From NCBI GenBank assembly GCA_002403115.1, contig DHHE01000217.1, forward strand, positions 1 to 12,097: a DNA stretch of 12,097 nt, written 5' to 3'. Source of the DNA: a bacterium UBP2_UBA4780 (GTDB taxonomy: Bacteria; Edwardsbacteria; AC1; EtOH8). The stretch's first letter is position 1. The number at the start of each line of letters is the position of its first letter. The notes beneath the pieces were generated by a model. That model was not told where the DNA came from. It was given only the letters and a program-made list of their open reading frames with translations, and did no database searches. Below are positions 5,849 through 12,097 of this stretch, in pieces. The translations under genes and the position numbers were made by a program.

Positions 5849-7626
5849 GAGTTTTCGGAAGCCTCTCCGCCGGTTTTTCCCGCCAGGGGCAGGGCCAGCC
5901 AGAACCGGCTGCCCCGGCCCAATTCGCTCTCCACCCCCGCCTTCCCGCCGTGCAGCTCCGCGATATGTTTGGCAATGGCCAGGCCCAGCCCGGTGCCGCC
6001 CAGCTCACGGGAGCGCGACTTGTCCACCCGGTAGAAGCGCTCGAACAGCCGGGGCAGGTGCTCGGAGGCGATGCCGGGGCCGGGGTCGGACACCGATATC
6101 TCCAGCATGCCCCCATGCCGGCGGAAGTCCATTTCGATCCTTGATCCCTCCGGCGAATACTTGACGGCGTTGTCCAGCATGTTCCCCAGGGCCTGGGCGA
6201 TCCTCTGTTCATCGGCCATCACCAGGGCGGACCCCCCCGGCGAGTCCGAAACGGAAACCTTTTGGCCCCTGGCCTGCGCCGCCTGGGAGAGGTTCTCGAC
6301 CGCCTTGTCGGCCAGGGCCCTGGCTTCCACCGGGGCGGCATCCATCCTGACGCCTTCGGACTCCAGCGAGGACAGCTCCAGCAGGTCGTCCAGCAGGCGG
6401 GTCATGCGGGCCGACTGCTTGCCTATGCGCTCGATAAAGTCGTCCCTGGTCCCGGCCTTGTCCTTGGCTCCGTCGCGCAGGGCCTCGGTGAAGCCGACGA
6501 CGGCCGCCAGCGGCGTTTTGAGCTCGTGGGAGACGTTGGCCACGAAGTCGCGGCGCACCCGCTCCAGACTCGTGAGGCGGGTGACATCGGCCAGGACCAC
6601 CACCGTCCCCGCCCCGGAGGCCAGGGGCGAGGCGTGGGCCAGCAGGTGCCGGCCCCGGTACTCGAAGTCAAGCTCCTCTATCTGACCTTCCAACAGATCC
6701 TTGACGCCGGGATGGCGGATAATTTCCAGGATGGATCTTCCCACCGCATCGCCCCCGGCATCCAGAAGGCCGGCGGCGAACCGGTTAATAAGGGCCACCC
6801 GCTGGTCGTGACCGAGCACCACCACCCCTTCCGACATTCCCTCCAAAATGGCCGAGAGCTTGAGGCTGCGGTCTCTTAGCTCCGCGGCGGTCCGGCTCCA
6901 CGATTCGGCCAGGCCGTTCATGGTCCGGGAGATGCGGTCCAGTTCCGGTATGCCCAAGTTGGTGGGGGCTCGGGATTCCAGGTCGCCGCCGATGATTGCC
7001 CCGGCGGTGCGCTCCATCTGGCCGATGGCCTTTACCGCCCGGCGCCACAGGCTTCCCATCAACAGGAGCATCAGCGTGCCGGATGCCGCCAGACCCAGCA
7101 ACAAAATTCCAGCCAGGCTCCGCTGGTGGGCCCGGAATGACGACATGGGCCAGGCCACCCGGCAATACCCCCAGTTTCTGCCGCCGACAACGACCGGCAC
7201 CGCAAGATAGATCATGTCCTTCTTAAGGGTGTGGCTGTAGCGGATGGAATAGCCCCAACCATTCAGGCCCGCTCCCCTGATCTCCGGCCTTCCCAAGTGG
7301 TTGTCCATGGCCGCCAGGCCGGCCTCGTCCTCGTCCGAATCCCCCAGAACCCTGCCGGAGCCGTCGATGATCGTCACCCGGCGTCCGATGGCGGCGGATA
7401 TGCTGTCCGCCAGGGCGTCGGAGTTGATGCGATGGGGCGGCCGGGCCAGCAGACCGGAAATCTCCCGGGCGGCCAGCTGGGCCTGGCCCCGCAGGTTGTC
7501 GGTGGCCACATCCAGCATGTGGCTGCGGCTGTTGAGGTGGATGAACAGCCCCAGCAGGAGCAGCACCGGGCCTATGATGGCGGCCGCGGCCAGCACCAGA
7601 CGCCATTTGAGGCTCAGGTTCCTCAC
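5845..7626 (-). CDS. phoR: PhoR-like sensor histidine kinase
   Basis: This 593-residue membrane kinase has a membrane helix at about residues 10-30 and an extracytoplasmic sensor region at about 35-168. A second helix (171-193), HAMP (about 194-245) and PAS (about 252-355) follow. The HisKA H-box FVANVSHELKTPLAA has phospho-acceptor His367. The ATPase domain has its N-box Asn482/Asn486, G1 at Asp514 (DPGPGI), the F-box around FERFYR, and G2 GGTGLGL at 543-549. All catalytic motifs are intact. It should phosphorylate the adjacent PhoB when phosphate is limiting. The start is GTG 7626, overlapping the phoB stop by 4 bp (GTGA). The order helix-sensor-helix-HAMP-PAS resembles PhoR/PhoR-PnpS kinases rather than E. 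coli PhoR, which lacks a large periplasmic domain. The assignment to phosphate rests on the Pho-type neighbours. Confidence 0.9.
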   Translation of the reverse strand: MRNLSLKWRLVLAAAAIIGPVLLLLGLFIHLNSRSHMLDVATDNLRGQAQLAAREISGLLARPPHRINSDALADSISAAIGRRVTIIDGSGRVLGDSDEDEAGLAAMDNHLGRPEIRGAGLNGWGYSIRYSHTLKKDMIYLAVPVVVGGRNWGYCRVAWPMSSFRAHQRSLAGILLLGLAASGTLMLLLMGSLWRRAVKAIGQMERTAGAIIGGDLESRAPTNLGIPELDRISRTMNGLAESWSRTAAELRDRSLKLSAILEGMSEGVVVLGHDQRVALINRFAAGLLDAGGDAVGRSILEIIRHPGVKDLLEGQIEELDFEYRGRHLLAHASPLASGAGTVVVLADVTRLTSLERVRRDFVANVSHELKTPLAAVVGFTEALRDGAKDKAGTRDDFIERIGKQSARMTRLLDDLLELSSLESEGVRMDAAPVEARALADKAVENLSQAAQARGQKVSVSDSPGGSALVMADEQRIAQALGNMLDNAVKYSPEGSRIEMDFRRHGGMLEISVSDPGPGIASEHLPRLFERFYRVDKSRSRELGGTGLGLAIAKHIAELHGGKAGVESELGRGSRFWLALPLAGKTGGEASENS

Positions 7627-8309
7627 GGTCCCTCGCTCAGCTTGTAGCCGAATGACTTGACGGTGACCAGGGCCTTTGCCAGCATGGGGATCTTGCGGCG
7701 CAGATGCCGGACGTGGACGTCCACCGTCCGGCTGCCGCCGACGTAGTCGTAACCCCAGACCGCGTTCAACAGATGATCCCGCGACACCAGCCGTCCCCGG
7801 CGGCCCATCAGGTGCTTCAGCAGTGAGAACTCCTTGGCGGTCAATTCCACCGCCTTGCCGCCGACCTCGACAACGTGTCGGTCCGGGTCAAGCATCAGCC
7901 GGCCGTACTGCAGCGGCTCGTTGAACTCTGCCTGGTTCGAACGGCGCCGCAACAGGGCCCGGACCCGGGCCACCAGCTCCCGTGGGCTGAAGGGCTTGGT
8001 GACGTAGTCGTCGGCGCCCATCTCCAGCCCGGTCACCTTGTCGGCCTCGCCTCCGCGGGCGGTGAGCATGATGACCGGCATGGCCCTGAACCTCTCCTCG
8101 GAGCGCAGGGCCCGGCAGATCTCCAGGCCGTCCATGCCGGGCAGCATCAGGTCCAGCACCACCAGGTCGGGCGGGGACTTCCGGATGCGCTCCAGGGCCC
8201 GGCCGCCGTCGGCCACGATCTCGGTCTGGAACCCCTCCTTGCCCAGGTAGTGCTCCACCAGCTCGGCGATATCGCGCTCGTCCTCGACGATGACGATTTT
8301 TTTAGGCAT
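7623..8309 (-). CDS. phoB: PhoB-like OmpR-family response regulator
   Basis: This 228-residue protein has a receiver domain (1-120) with acidic pair Glu9-Asp10, phospho-acceptor Asp53 (VVLDLMLPG), Thr83 and Lys105. An OmpR/PhoB winged helix (about 130-225) follows, with ELTAKEFSLLKHL and the recognition region SRTVDVHVRHLRRKI. The ATG at 8309 is chosen over the upstream in-frame TTG at 8345. GGGGA lies just 5' of the ATG, MPKKIVIVEDE is the normal family start, and the TTG would lie upstream of the predicted transcription start. Phosphorylated PhoB would bind the two repeat arrays found at 8375 and 9325. It is divergent from the phosphate-uptake genes. Confidence 0.92.
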   Translation of the reverse strand: MPKKIVIVEDERDIAELVEHYLGKEGFQTEIVADGGRALERIRKSPPDLVVLDLMLPGMDGLEICRALRSEERFRAMPVIMLTARGGEADKVTGLEMGADDYVTKPFSPRELVARVRALLRRRSNQAEFNEPLQYGRLMLDPDRHVVEVGGKAVELTAKEFSLLKHLMGRRGRLVSRDHLLNAVWGYDYVGGSRTVDVHVRHLRRKIPMLAKALVTVKSFGYKLSEGP

Positions 8310-8330
8310 ATCTTCCCCAGTCTTGCAAAT

Positions 8331-8359
8331 ATGATAACCGAACAAGGCCGATATGTAAA
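8331..8359 (-). promoter_or_regulatory. phoBR promoter
   Basis: On the minus strand, TTTACA (8354-8359) and TATCAT (8331-8336) are each 5/6 matches to the sigma70 hexamers and are 17 bp apart. The predicted start is near 8325, giving a leader of about 16 nt to the phoB ATG. The repeat array at 8375-8401 lies 15 bp upstream of the -35, so PhoB could act on phoBR as well. Confidence 0.65.
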
Positions 8360-8374
8360 GGCCTAAAATTGGAC

Positions 8375-8428
8375 TTAACGCCCATTTAACAACAGCCTAA
8401 CCCTGCCATCACAGCCGGAGGCTATACT
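8375..8428 (+). promoter_or_regulatory. Putative PhoB box and promoter of the small-protein/PHP operon
   Basis: TTAAC (8375-8379), TTAAC (8386-8390) and CTAAC (8397-8401) recur at an exact 11-bp period. After 21 bp comes TATACT (8423-8428) as -10. No -35-like hexamer lies 17 bp upstream of it, as expected for an activator-dependent promoter. PhoB-type boxes are 11-bp direct repeats in known systems; the sequence here differs from the E. coli CTGTCAT core. The predicted start (about 8435) gives a 17-nt leader to the ATG at 8452. The layout is identical in length to the array before the porin. Confidence 0.75.
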
Positions 8429-8451
8429 TGCGGCAAAAGAAGGGAGCGAGG

Positions 8452-8610
8452 ATGGACGAACCAGTGTGGGACATCAGGAAGACGGCGCATCGGGCCGGAC
8501 TGCTGGCGCTGCTGGCCATCTATCTGGCGCTGATGGCCGCCATCATCTACGGGAACTCGGCCGGACGGGAGTGCCGCCGCCGGGAACTTCCGTTGAATTC
8601 TATCCGCTAG
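8452..8610 (+). CDS. Small single-helix membrane protein, 52 aa
   Basis: I do not recognise this family. The 52-residue protein starts at ATG 8452 with a good ribosome binding site (AGGGAG at 8441-8446, 5 nt away). It has a charged N-terminus (DEPVWDIRKTAHR), one strong membrane helix at about residues 15-34 (LLALLAIYLALMAAIIY), and a basic C-terminal tail (GRECRRRELP). By the positive-inside rule both flanks are basic, so the topology is uncertain. It is the first gene after the putative PhoB-box promoter and ends 4 bp before the PHP gene. It may anchor or regulate the PHP protein or a Pho component, but nothing in the sequence proves this. A TTG eight codons upstream (8428) is less likely as the start. 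Confidence 0.62.
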   Translation: MDEPVWDIRKTAHRAGLLALLAIYLALMAAIIYGNSAGRECRRRELPLNSIR

Positions 8611-8614
8611 CAAG

Positions 8615-9328
8615 ATGGGACGGGCCGACCTCCACATCCACAGCAACCACTCCGACGGCTCGGCCGGGGTTGAGGCCATCGTCCGGCGGGCGGAGCGGCT
8701 GGGGCTGGACGCCATCGCCATCACCGACCACAACGAGATCCGGGGGGCGCTGGCCGCCAGGGATCTGGCAGTCGCTAACGGGCTCGGGGTGCGGGTGATA
8801 ATCGGCGAGGAGGTCAGCACCTCGGACGGGCATGTGGTCGGACTATTCCTAAGGCAGAAGATACGTCCGCTGCTTTCGGCCGAGGCTACAATAGAGGAGA
8901 TACGCCGCCAGGGCGGGCTGGCGGTGGCGGTCCACCCCTTTTCCCTGTGGCTGAGGCTTTTCGGCTGCGGCGGGGTGGGGGGCAAGCTGGAATGGCTGCA
9001 GTTTTCGGCGGTGGAGACGGCCAACGGCTCGCCCATGGAGGGAATGTCGAACCGATACGCCGCCTGGTTCAACCGGAAATTCACCCGGCTGGCCGAGTTG
9101 GGCGGCTCCGACGCCCACACGGTGGAGGCGGTGGGCCAGGCCTACACCGTCTACCCTGGGCGCGGCCCCGGGATGCTGAGGCAGGCCATCTACCACAAGG
9201 CCACCCGGGCCAGGGAGGCCGGCGGGCGCCTGGGCGCTGCCGTCTGTTTCATGCGAGATCATCTGGGGGGAAAACTCGACCTCTACGGAGAGAAAGGAGG
9301 GTACGTCAGACAGACCAGCCCGACTTAA
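8615..9328 (+). CDS. PHP-domain metal-dependent phosphoesterase
   Basis: This 237-residue protein has the full set of PHP metal-binding motifs: DLHIHS (His7, His9), a nearby Asp14, TDHNE (Asp38, His39), Glu65, His73, His107 (VHPF) and the C-terminal SDAH (Asp166, His168). It resembles TrpH/YciV-type enzymes (COG0613), which hydrolyse phosphate esters such as nucleoside 3',5'-bisphosphates or RNA 5' ends; its own substrate is unknown. There is no signal peptide or membrane helix, so it is cytoplasmic. No Shine-Dalgarno precedes ATG 8615, which follows the small-protein stop by 4 bp, suggesting translational coupling. Its stop codon lies inside the next PhoB-box array (9325-9351). Liberating phosphate from internal esters during starvation would fit the context, but this is inference. 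Confidence 0.88.
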   Translation: MGRADLHIHSNHSDGSAGVEAIVRRAERLGLDAIAITDHNEIRGALAARDLAVANGLGVRVIIGEEVSTSDGHVVGLFLRQKIRPLLSAEATIEEIRRQGGLAVAVHPFSLWLRLFGCGGVGGKLEWLQFSAVETANGSPMEGMSNRYAAWFNRKFTRLAELGGSDAHTVEAVGQAYTVYPGRGPGMLRQAIYHKATRAREAGGRLGAAVCFMRDHLGGKLDLYGEKGGYVRQTSPT

Positions 9329-9378
9329 CACTGTTTTAACATAAGGGTAACGCCGGGTAAATAATGGGAAATTATAAT
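9325..9378 (+). promoter_or_regulatory. Putative PhoB box and promoter of porin-pstS-pstC
   Basis: TTAAC (9325-9329), TTAAC (9336-9340) and GTAAC (9347-9351) recur at an exact 11-bp period. After 21 bp comes a perfect TATAAT (9373-9378). There is no recognisable -35. Both arrays are preceded by GAC, and array-to-hexamer geometry is identical to the 8375-8428 element. The first unit overlaps the PHP stop codon. The predicted start near 9385 leaves about 27 nt to the porin ATG. Confidence 0.8.
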
Positions 9379-9411
9379 TACGAACAACAAAACCTGAGAA
9401 AGGGAAAAAAC

Positions 9412-10848
9412 ATGAAACCAGCGAAGCAGGTGCTTCTGTCCGCCATCTTCATCGCAGCCCTGGCCTCGGTCGCCCAGGCCCAGGCAAGGCGCCAGGCCCC
9501 CGACACGGCCGTGGTCAGCCTCAGGACACAGATGCAGGCACTGACCTCCCAGGTGGCCGCGCTCCAGAACGAGCTCGAGGCCGCCAACCGTAGGCTGACC
9601 GAGGCCGTAGAGAAGCCGTCGGCGGCCGAGGAGAAGGCATCGGTGCTGGGCGACCAGCTGGCCGGAATGGACGAAAGGCTTTTGACGGCCGAGAGCGACG
9701 TGGCCGGCCTGAAGAAGCTTAAGGTCTCGGGTTACATCCAGGCCCGGTTCGAGCACCTGGACTACGAGAACCTGGCCGACAACGCCACCACCACCACCAA
9801 CAGCCTGACCAAGTCGGCCTCCACCTCCATCACCGGGTCCCAGGGCCAGAGCGTATTCTACATCCGCCGGGGACGGGTAAAGTTCACCTATACTCCGGGA
9901 GCCATGTCGGAATACGTCATTTACTTCGACGCCTCCAAGGACAAGGTGAGCCTGAAGGAGGCCTATGTCAAGCTCAAGGAGCCTTGGACCGGGTACGGCG
10001 CCAACCTGACGGTAGGCCAGATGAACTGGCCGTTCGGCATCGAGGTGGAGCGGTCTTCCTCGGTGCGCGAGCTGCCGGAGCGCTCTTTGGTGGTCCGCAC
10101 CCTGTTTCCGGGCGAGCGGGATCGGGGCGCCAAGCTGTCGGTGGCCGACATCATGCTGGGACCGGCCGCCCTGGGCCTGGACCTGGGCGTCTTCAACGGC
10201 TGGGGCCTTGACGACAAGACCTTCACCTGGCAGGACCCCACCAAGCAGAAGGACGTCATCGTCAGGGGCACGATAGATATGGGGTTCCTGGGGCTGTGCG
10301 CCTCCTTCTATGACGGGCAGTACTACGAGCCCAGGAGCGTCACCAAGACCTGCCAGACAAACACCACCACCGGGGCCATCACCGAGGTGACGGTGGGCTC
10401 TACCAAGCCAGACAAGAGATACTTCAAGGGGAGGATCGGCGGCGGATTGCAGACCTACCAGCAACTGCTACCCTTCGGCGGCACCGCCCTGCTCTCCGAG
10501 TACATAATGGGCAAGGAGAAGGGAAAGCCTGTGGCCGGGTGGTACGCCATGCTCAGCCAGAACGCCGGCTCCAAACTCAACCTCGCCCTGCGGGTTGACG
10601 CCTACGACCCGTTCGCCAGCGACGACACCACCGAGTACGTGGAGTTCGGCGGGACCACCGATTCACGCAAGTACGACCAGACCATCACCGTCGGCGGGGC
10701 CGTCAACTACTGGTGGGACAGCGCGGTGCGGCTGACCCTGGCCTACGACCACATCAAGAAGGACCGGGACATGACCGGCAACATCAGGCCGGCCACCAGG
10801 GACGTCAAGGACGACAAGCTGACAGCCCAGGTGCAGATCAGGTTCTAA
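9412..10848 (+). CDS. Phosphate-selective porin (OprO/OprP type)
   Basis: This 478-residue outer-membrane protein has a signal peptide at residues 1-23 (cleavage after VAQA), then a coiled coil at about 34-100 (ALTSQVAALQNELEAANRRL). A beta-barrel follows from about 103 to the C-terminal Phe of VQIRF, the usual barrel-insertion signal. The barrel has the GYIQARFEH start, RRGRVKF and GQMNWPFGIE features of phosphate-selective porins of the O/P family, which pass phosphate or polyphosphate. The start at ATG 9412 is set by AAAGGG at 9399-9404 and by the signal peptide; an in-frame ATG at 9364 would lie across the promoter. pstS follows after 34 bp. Whether it is truly phosphate-selective cannot be proved by sequence alone. 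Confidence 0.87.
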   Translation: MKPAKQVLLSAIFIAALASVAQAQARRQAPDTAVVSLRTQMQALTSQVAALQNELEAANRRLTEAVEKPSAAEEKASVLGDQLAGMDERLLTAESDVAGLKKLKVSGYIQARFEHLDYENLADNATTTTNSLTKSASTSITGSQGQSVFYIRRGRVKFTYTPGAMSEYVIYFDASKDKVSLKEAYVKLKEPWTGYGANLTVGQMNWPFGIEVERSSSVRELPERSLVVRTLFPGERDRGAKLSVADIMLGPAALGLDLGVFNGWGLDDKTFTWQDPTKQKDVIVRGTIDMGFLGLCASFYDGQYYEPRSVTKTCQTNTTTGAITEVTVGSTKPDKRYFKGRIGGGLQTYQQLLPFGGTALLSEYIMGKEKGKPVAGWYAMLSQNAGSKLNLALRVDAYDPFASDDTTEYVEFGGTTDSRKYDQTITVGGAVNYWWDSAVRLTLAYDHIKKDRDMTGNIRPATRDVKDDKLTAQVQIRF

Positions 10849-10882
10849 ACGGAAACATAAACTGGCTATAAGGAGGACGATA

Positions 10883-11713
10883 ATGAATAATAGGATCATG
10901 GCCGCCGGACTGGTCGCCGTCATGGCGGCCATAGGAGCCGGGCTGGCCATAGGCGCCAAGGCAATCACCGTCAAGGGATCGGACACGCTGCTGCTGCTGG
11001 GCCAGCGCTGGGCCGAGGTCTACATGGAGCGCAACCCGGGGGTGGTCATCCAGGTGACCGGGGGTGGCTCCGGGGTGGGCATCGCCGCCCTTATAAACGG
11101 CTCCACCGAGATCTGCCAGGCCTCGCGCAACATGAAGGATTCGGAGAAGAAAAAGCTGCGGGAAAGATACTTCTCCCTGGGGGCGGAAATACCGGTGGCC
11201 AAGGACGGGGTGACAATCTACGTCCACGAGAAGAATCCAATCAACGAACTGACCCTGGACCAGATCCGGGAGATCTACACCGGAAAGGCAGCAAACTGGA
11301 AGCAGTTCGGCGGGCCGGACGCCAAGATCGTGCTCTACGGACGGGAGAACAGCTCGGGCACCTACGTCTTCTTCAGGGAAAAGGCGATGAGGAACGCCGA
11401 CTACAGCGCCAGCATGCAGAGCCTGCCGGGGACCTCGGCCGTGGTCAACGCCGTCTCCAAGGACCAAAGCGGCATCGGTTACGGCGGGGCGGCCTACGCC
11501 AAGGGGATCAAGGAGCTGGCCATAAAGACCGACAAGGGATCGTTCCGGCCGACCGCGGAGCATGCCAAGAGCGGCAGCTACCCGCTGGCCCGGGACCTCT
11601 ACTGGTACCTGAGGAGCAAGCCCTCGGGCGAGGTCAAGAAGCTGGTGGACTGGATTCTTTCGCCCGAAGGGCAGGAGATCGTCACCAAGGTGGGGTACTT
11701 CCCCATCAAATAG
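10883..11713 (+). CDS. pstS: Phosphate ABC transporter substrate-binding protein PstS
   Basis: This 276-residue periplasmic protein has an N-terminal signal peptide (about 1-26, ending GAKA) with no lipobox cysteine, so it is soluble rather than a lipoprotein. Phosphate-contact segments of the family are visible: GSDT (32-35), TGGGSGVG (59-66), SRNM (81-84) and ENSSGTY (155-161), with Arg154 just before. The length fits the short PstS group. The ribosome binding site AAGGAGG at 10870-10876 is near perfect and 6 nt from the ATG, which suits a highly translated capture protein. It is co-oriented with the porin and pstC and is probably in the same transcript. It delivers phosphate to the PstCAB permease. 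Confidence 0.96.
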   Translation: MNNRIMAAGLVAVMAAIGAGLAIGAKAITVKGSDTLLLLGQRWAEVYMERNPGVVIQVTGGGSGVGIAALINGSTEICQASRNMKDSEKKKLRERYFSLGAEIPVAKDGVTIYVHEKNPINELTLDQIREIYTGKAANWKQFGGPDAKIVLYGRENSSGTYVFFREKAMRNADYSASMQSLPGTSAVVNAVSKDQSGIGYGGAAYAKGIKELAIKTDKGSFRPTAEHAKSGSYPLARDLYWYLRSKPSGEVKKLVDWILSPEGQEIVTKVGYFPIK

Positions 11714-11748
11714 GTTTCGACATCACGAGCTTGCCTTCATACCCTCCG

Positions 11749-11791
11749 CCCGAAGCTCTGGAGCCGGAGCCCAATGGCTCCGGACTTCGGG
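11749..11791 (+). other. mRNA hairpin between pstS and pstC
   Basis: An inner 8-bp perfect stem (CCGGAGCC at 11764-11771 with GGCTCCGG at 11776-11783, loop CAAT) is enclosed by an outer 7-bp stem (CCCGAAG 11749-11755 with CTTCGGG 11785-11791). It lies in the 95-bp pstS-pstC gap. It is followed only by GTTTAAGG, without a long T run, so it is a weak terminator at best. Such hairpins commonly stabilise or attenuate, raising PstS over the permease. The pstC ribosome binding site AGGAG (11796-11800) lies just beyond it. Confidence 0.7.
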
Positions 11792-11808
11792 TTTAAGGAG
11801 ATAAGGAC

Positions 11809-12097
11809 ATGAGCCTCAAGGCATCGCGTTATAAGTACCTGGGACATTCGCTGATCGAGGGCTTCATCAAGCTGAACGCCCTGGCGGCCATCATCGGCAT
11901 CTTTCTGATCTTTCTCTTCGTCTTCAGGGAGTCGCTGCCCATACTGCTGGATCCCGAGATCCAGCAGTATGCCACCCTGGGCGGTTTCTTCTCGGGTCGG
12001 GACTGGCAGCCGGTGTCCGACAATCCCAGGTACTCGTTCTGGCCGATCATCCTGGGGTCGCTCAAGGTCACTCTGATCGCCCTGCTGTTCGCGGTGC
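11809..12097 (+). CDS. pstC: Phosphate ABC transporter permease PstC (partial, 5' end)
   Basis: This is the N-terminal 96 codons of an open frame that runs off the window end. The start ATG 11809 is preceded by AGGAG 8 nt upstream. A membrane helix spans about residues 20-39 (LNALAAIIGIFLIFLFVF). A periplasmic loop follows with the FFSGRDWQP segment and then the FWPIILGSLKVTLIALL stretch, matching the WxPV and P-I-x-G-T-L-x-T region of PstC. With PstA and PstB, presumably just downstream, it would form the inner-membrane phosphate importer. Confidence 0.9.
   Translation, partial: MSLKASRYKYLGHSLIEGFIKLNALAAIIGIFLIFLFVFRESLPILLDPEIQQYATLGGFFSGRDWQPVSDNPRYSFWPIILGSLKVTLIALLFAV

Noticed and set aside
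8310..8345. Upstream TTG start for phoB adding 12 residues
   Set aside because: The TTG lies upstream of the predicted transcription start, and the ATG at 8309 has a GGGGA ribosome binding site and gives the normal family N-terminus.
8600..9331. Minus-strand open frames (8422-9120, 8849-9331) opposite the PHP gene
   Set aside because: The PHP motifs on the plus strand are complete, and the antisense frames have no domains or ribosome binding sites.
9364..9411. In-frame ATG 16 codons upstream of the porin start
   Set aside because: It falls before the TATAAT box and would spoil the signal peptide; the ATG at 9412 has a good ribosome binding site.
1..12097. CRISPR arrays, insertion sequences, phage genes, toxin-antitoxin pairs, riboswitches
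   Set aside because: I searched by eye for regularly spaced repeats, transposase or integrase motifs and known aptamer cores, and saw none. The only periodic repeats are the short 11-bp regulatory units.

Overview
The window comes from a GC-rich bacterial chromosome. Its genes use many AGG (Arg) and ATA (Ile) codons despite the high GC. An outer-membrane porin ending in Phe and a periplasmic, non-lipoprotein PstS point to a diderm (Gram-negative-type) cell. I cannot place it in a phylum from the sequence alone. There are no insertion sequences, phage genes or CRISPR arrays; the region reads as stable chromosome.

Left block (155-5581, plus strand): a CPA2-type cation:proton antiporter, a YgiQ-family radical SAM protein, a GNAT acetyltransferase, and two overlapping WYL-domain regulators of the PafB/PafC type. 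Gaps are tiny or negative (5 bp, -4 bp, 34 bp, -8 bp), so this may be one transcript. It ends at a 22-bp perfect hairpin terminator (5589-5636).

Middle block (5699-8309, minus strand): phoB and phoR overlap by 4 bp. They are followed by tRNA-Glu(CTC), which has its own strong promoter; the -35 hexamer of that promoter contains the phoR stop codon. A hairpin terminator follows the tRNA and converges on the WYL operon terminator.

Right block (8375-12097, plus strand), divergent from phoBR: a small single-helix membrane protein, a PHP-domain phosphoesterase, a phosphate-selective porin, pstS and the start of pstC. Two promoters here share a 54-bp layout: three TTAAC-like units at an exact 11-bp period, 21 bp, then a good -10 hexamer with no recognisable -35. 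One drives the small protein and PHP gene, the other drives porin-pstS-pstC. I read these as PhoB boxes, which makes the block a compact phosphate-starvation regulon: sensor and regulator (PhoR/PhoB), outer-membrane entry (porin), periplasmic capture (PstS) and inner-membrane import (PstC onward). It also brings in two less expected members, the 52-residue membrane protein and the PHP phosphoesterase, and these are the main novelty of the window.
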